Assembly: GCF_008806385.1 (NCBI RefSeq)
Contig: NZ_VZZK01000002.1
Location: forward strand, 277,335 to 341,334
Length of the DNA: 64,000 bases
Origin: Methylobacterium soli
GTDB lineage: Bacteria > Pseudomonadota > Alphaproteobacteria > Rhizobiales > Beijerinckiaceae
Direction: 5' to 3'
Under the pieces are notes generated by a model that made no database searches, was not told where the DNA came from, and worked only from the letters and a program-made list of their open reading frames with translations. Within the stretch, counting starts at the first letter, position 1. Each line of letters starts with the position of its first letter. Position numbers and translations under genes: made by a program. Of the stretch, positions 63,806 to 64,000 are shown one piece after another.

Positions 63806-63830
63806 GCGTTTCTGAGACAGGAGAGAGCAG

Positions 63831-64000
63831 ATGAGCCAACCAAACCTCGGCTGGGGCGGCATGATGGCCGACGAAGACCGGATTGCGGCGTGGGTCCACG
63901 ACCGCTTCGGGCCTGAGAGTTTGAACAACCCGACGGAACGCGCCGACCGGCTGCTTGAGGAAGCAATCGAGATGCAGCAGGCGGTCTATGCCAAGCACGG
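63831..64000 (+). CDS. MazG-like nucleotide pyrophosphohydrolase-type protein, N-terminal part
   Basis: The first 56 codons of a gene that runs past the window. The start MSQPNLGWGGMMADEDRIAAW (outline) leads to RADRLLEEAIEMQQAVYAKHG, where EEAIE fits the EExxE metal motif of MazG-type pyrophosphohydrolases, common in phages. The second metal motif would be beyond the edge, so this is tentative. The shared leader precedes ATG 63831. Confidence 0.45.
   Translation, partial: MSQPNLGWGGMMADEDRIAAWVHDRFGPESLNNPTERADRLLEEAIEMQQAVYAKH

Larger units (their letters stand above)
62806..63830 (+). repeat. five copies of a start-associated leader sequence
   Basis: Copies at 62806-62820 (short), 63059-63089, 63344-63370, 63553-63580 and 63804-63830. 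Consensus GAGGGTTTCTGAGACAGGAG followed by AGAAC(A/G)G and the ATG. The first ten bases GAGGGTTTCT are constant except for one change in the last copy. In two copies the leader overlaps the stop codon of the gene before. The AGGAGAGA part is the ribosome site; the upstream part is conserved beyond what translation needs. Confidence 0.9.
62385..64000 (+). mobile_element. probable edge of a prophage or integrated island (cut by window edge)
   Basis: From the 3' end of the tRNA onward gene style changes: ORFs of 58-79 codons, none of them recognisable as core genes, all on one strand and each (from the second on) preceded by the same short sequence. The tRNA 3' end is a classic attachment site. 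No integrase, terminase or structural gene is inside the window, so the kind of element and its other end are unknown. Confidence 0.5.

Overview
The window is chromosomal DNA of a very GC-rich alphaproteobacterium of the order Hyphomicrobiales, most likely Methylobacteriaceae (Methylobacterium or a close relative). This is inferred from three things: about 70% G+C; the conserved gene orders hemD-mic60-hemY and bolA / J-domain / cobS / cobT / rpmB / DUF3108 / SUV3-like helicase / S4 / fdxA / carD / rpoH; and families common in that group (DUF2336, DUF1491, DUF29, dgcN-dgcA). No database search was possible, so the genus is an inference.

Layout. (1) 1-4957: the end of a SHOCT-type small protein, then an ABC exporter, an asparagine synthase-like amidotransferase and an aldose epimerase-like protein in one tight run, which suggests surface glycan or peptide export. 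(2) 4963-10179: heme/inner-membrane block hemD, mic60 and hemY. It is followed by a 0.5-kb intergenic region filled with CTCTCCC/GGGAGAG palindromic elements, then a DUF2336 gene. (3) 11834-17216: an orphan cydB with a tiny DUF2474 gene (no cydA), a DivJ-like histidine kinase with a peptidoglycan-binding partner, and small accessory genes. (4) 17407-23517: cytochrome c, DUF1491, the D-glutamate pair dgcN-dgcA, maleylacetoacetate isomerase, type II NADH dehydrogenase and EthD. (5) 23576-37990: a 1092-residue hybrid kinase, an O-antigen-ligase-like protein and a CobW GTPase, both with N-terminal 15-bp tandem repeats, a three-gene heavy-metal-type RND efflux system, and a chemoreceptor with a CtrA-like box upstream. 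(6) 38540-46101: Tat-exported metallo-hydrolase, YjbQ, the DNA-repair pair exonuclease-ligase (the ligase carries an in-frame copy of the palindromic element), methyltransferase, DUF1275, arfB and bolA. (7) 46218-59294: the conserved housekeeping block with cobST (a DUF29 gene lies between them), rpmB, helicase, fdxA, carD and an RpoH-type sigma factor. (8) 59670-62212: small membrane protein, MFS transporter and phosphopantetheinyl transferase. (9) 62308-64000: tRNA-Pro(CGG), then a run of tiny unknown ORFs that reads like the edge of an integrated phage or island.

Most of the window is core genome. The parts that look least described are the small-ORF array after the tRNA, where each start is preceded by the same ~25-bp sequence; the palindromic element found both between genes and inside the ligase reading frame; and the tandem repeats that duplicate start codons or N-terminal peptides. 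Several regulatory sites are proposed from sequence alone: a CtrA box, a Zur-like box, an EcfG-type promoter, the rpmB and tRNA promoters, and perfect palindromes before the DUF2336 and carD genes. No CRISPR array, rRNA, riboswitch or complete insertion sequence was seen.
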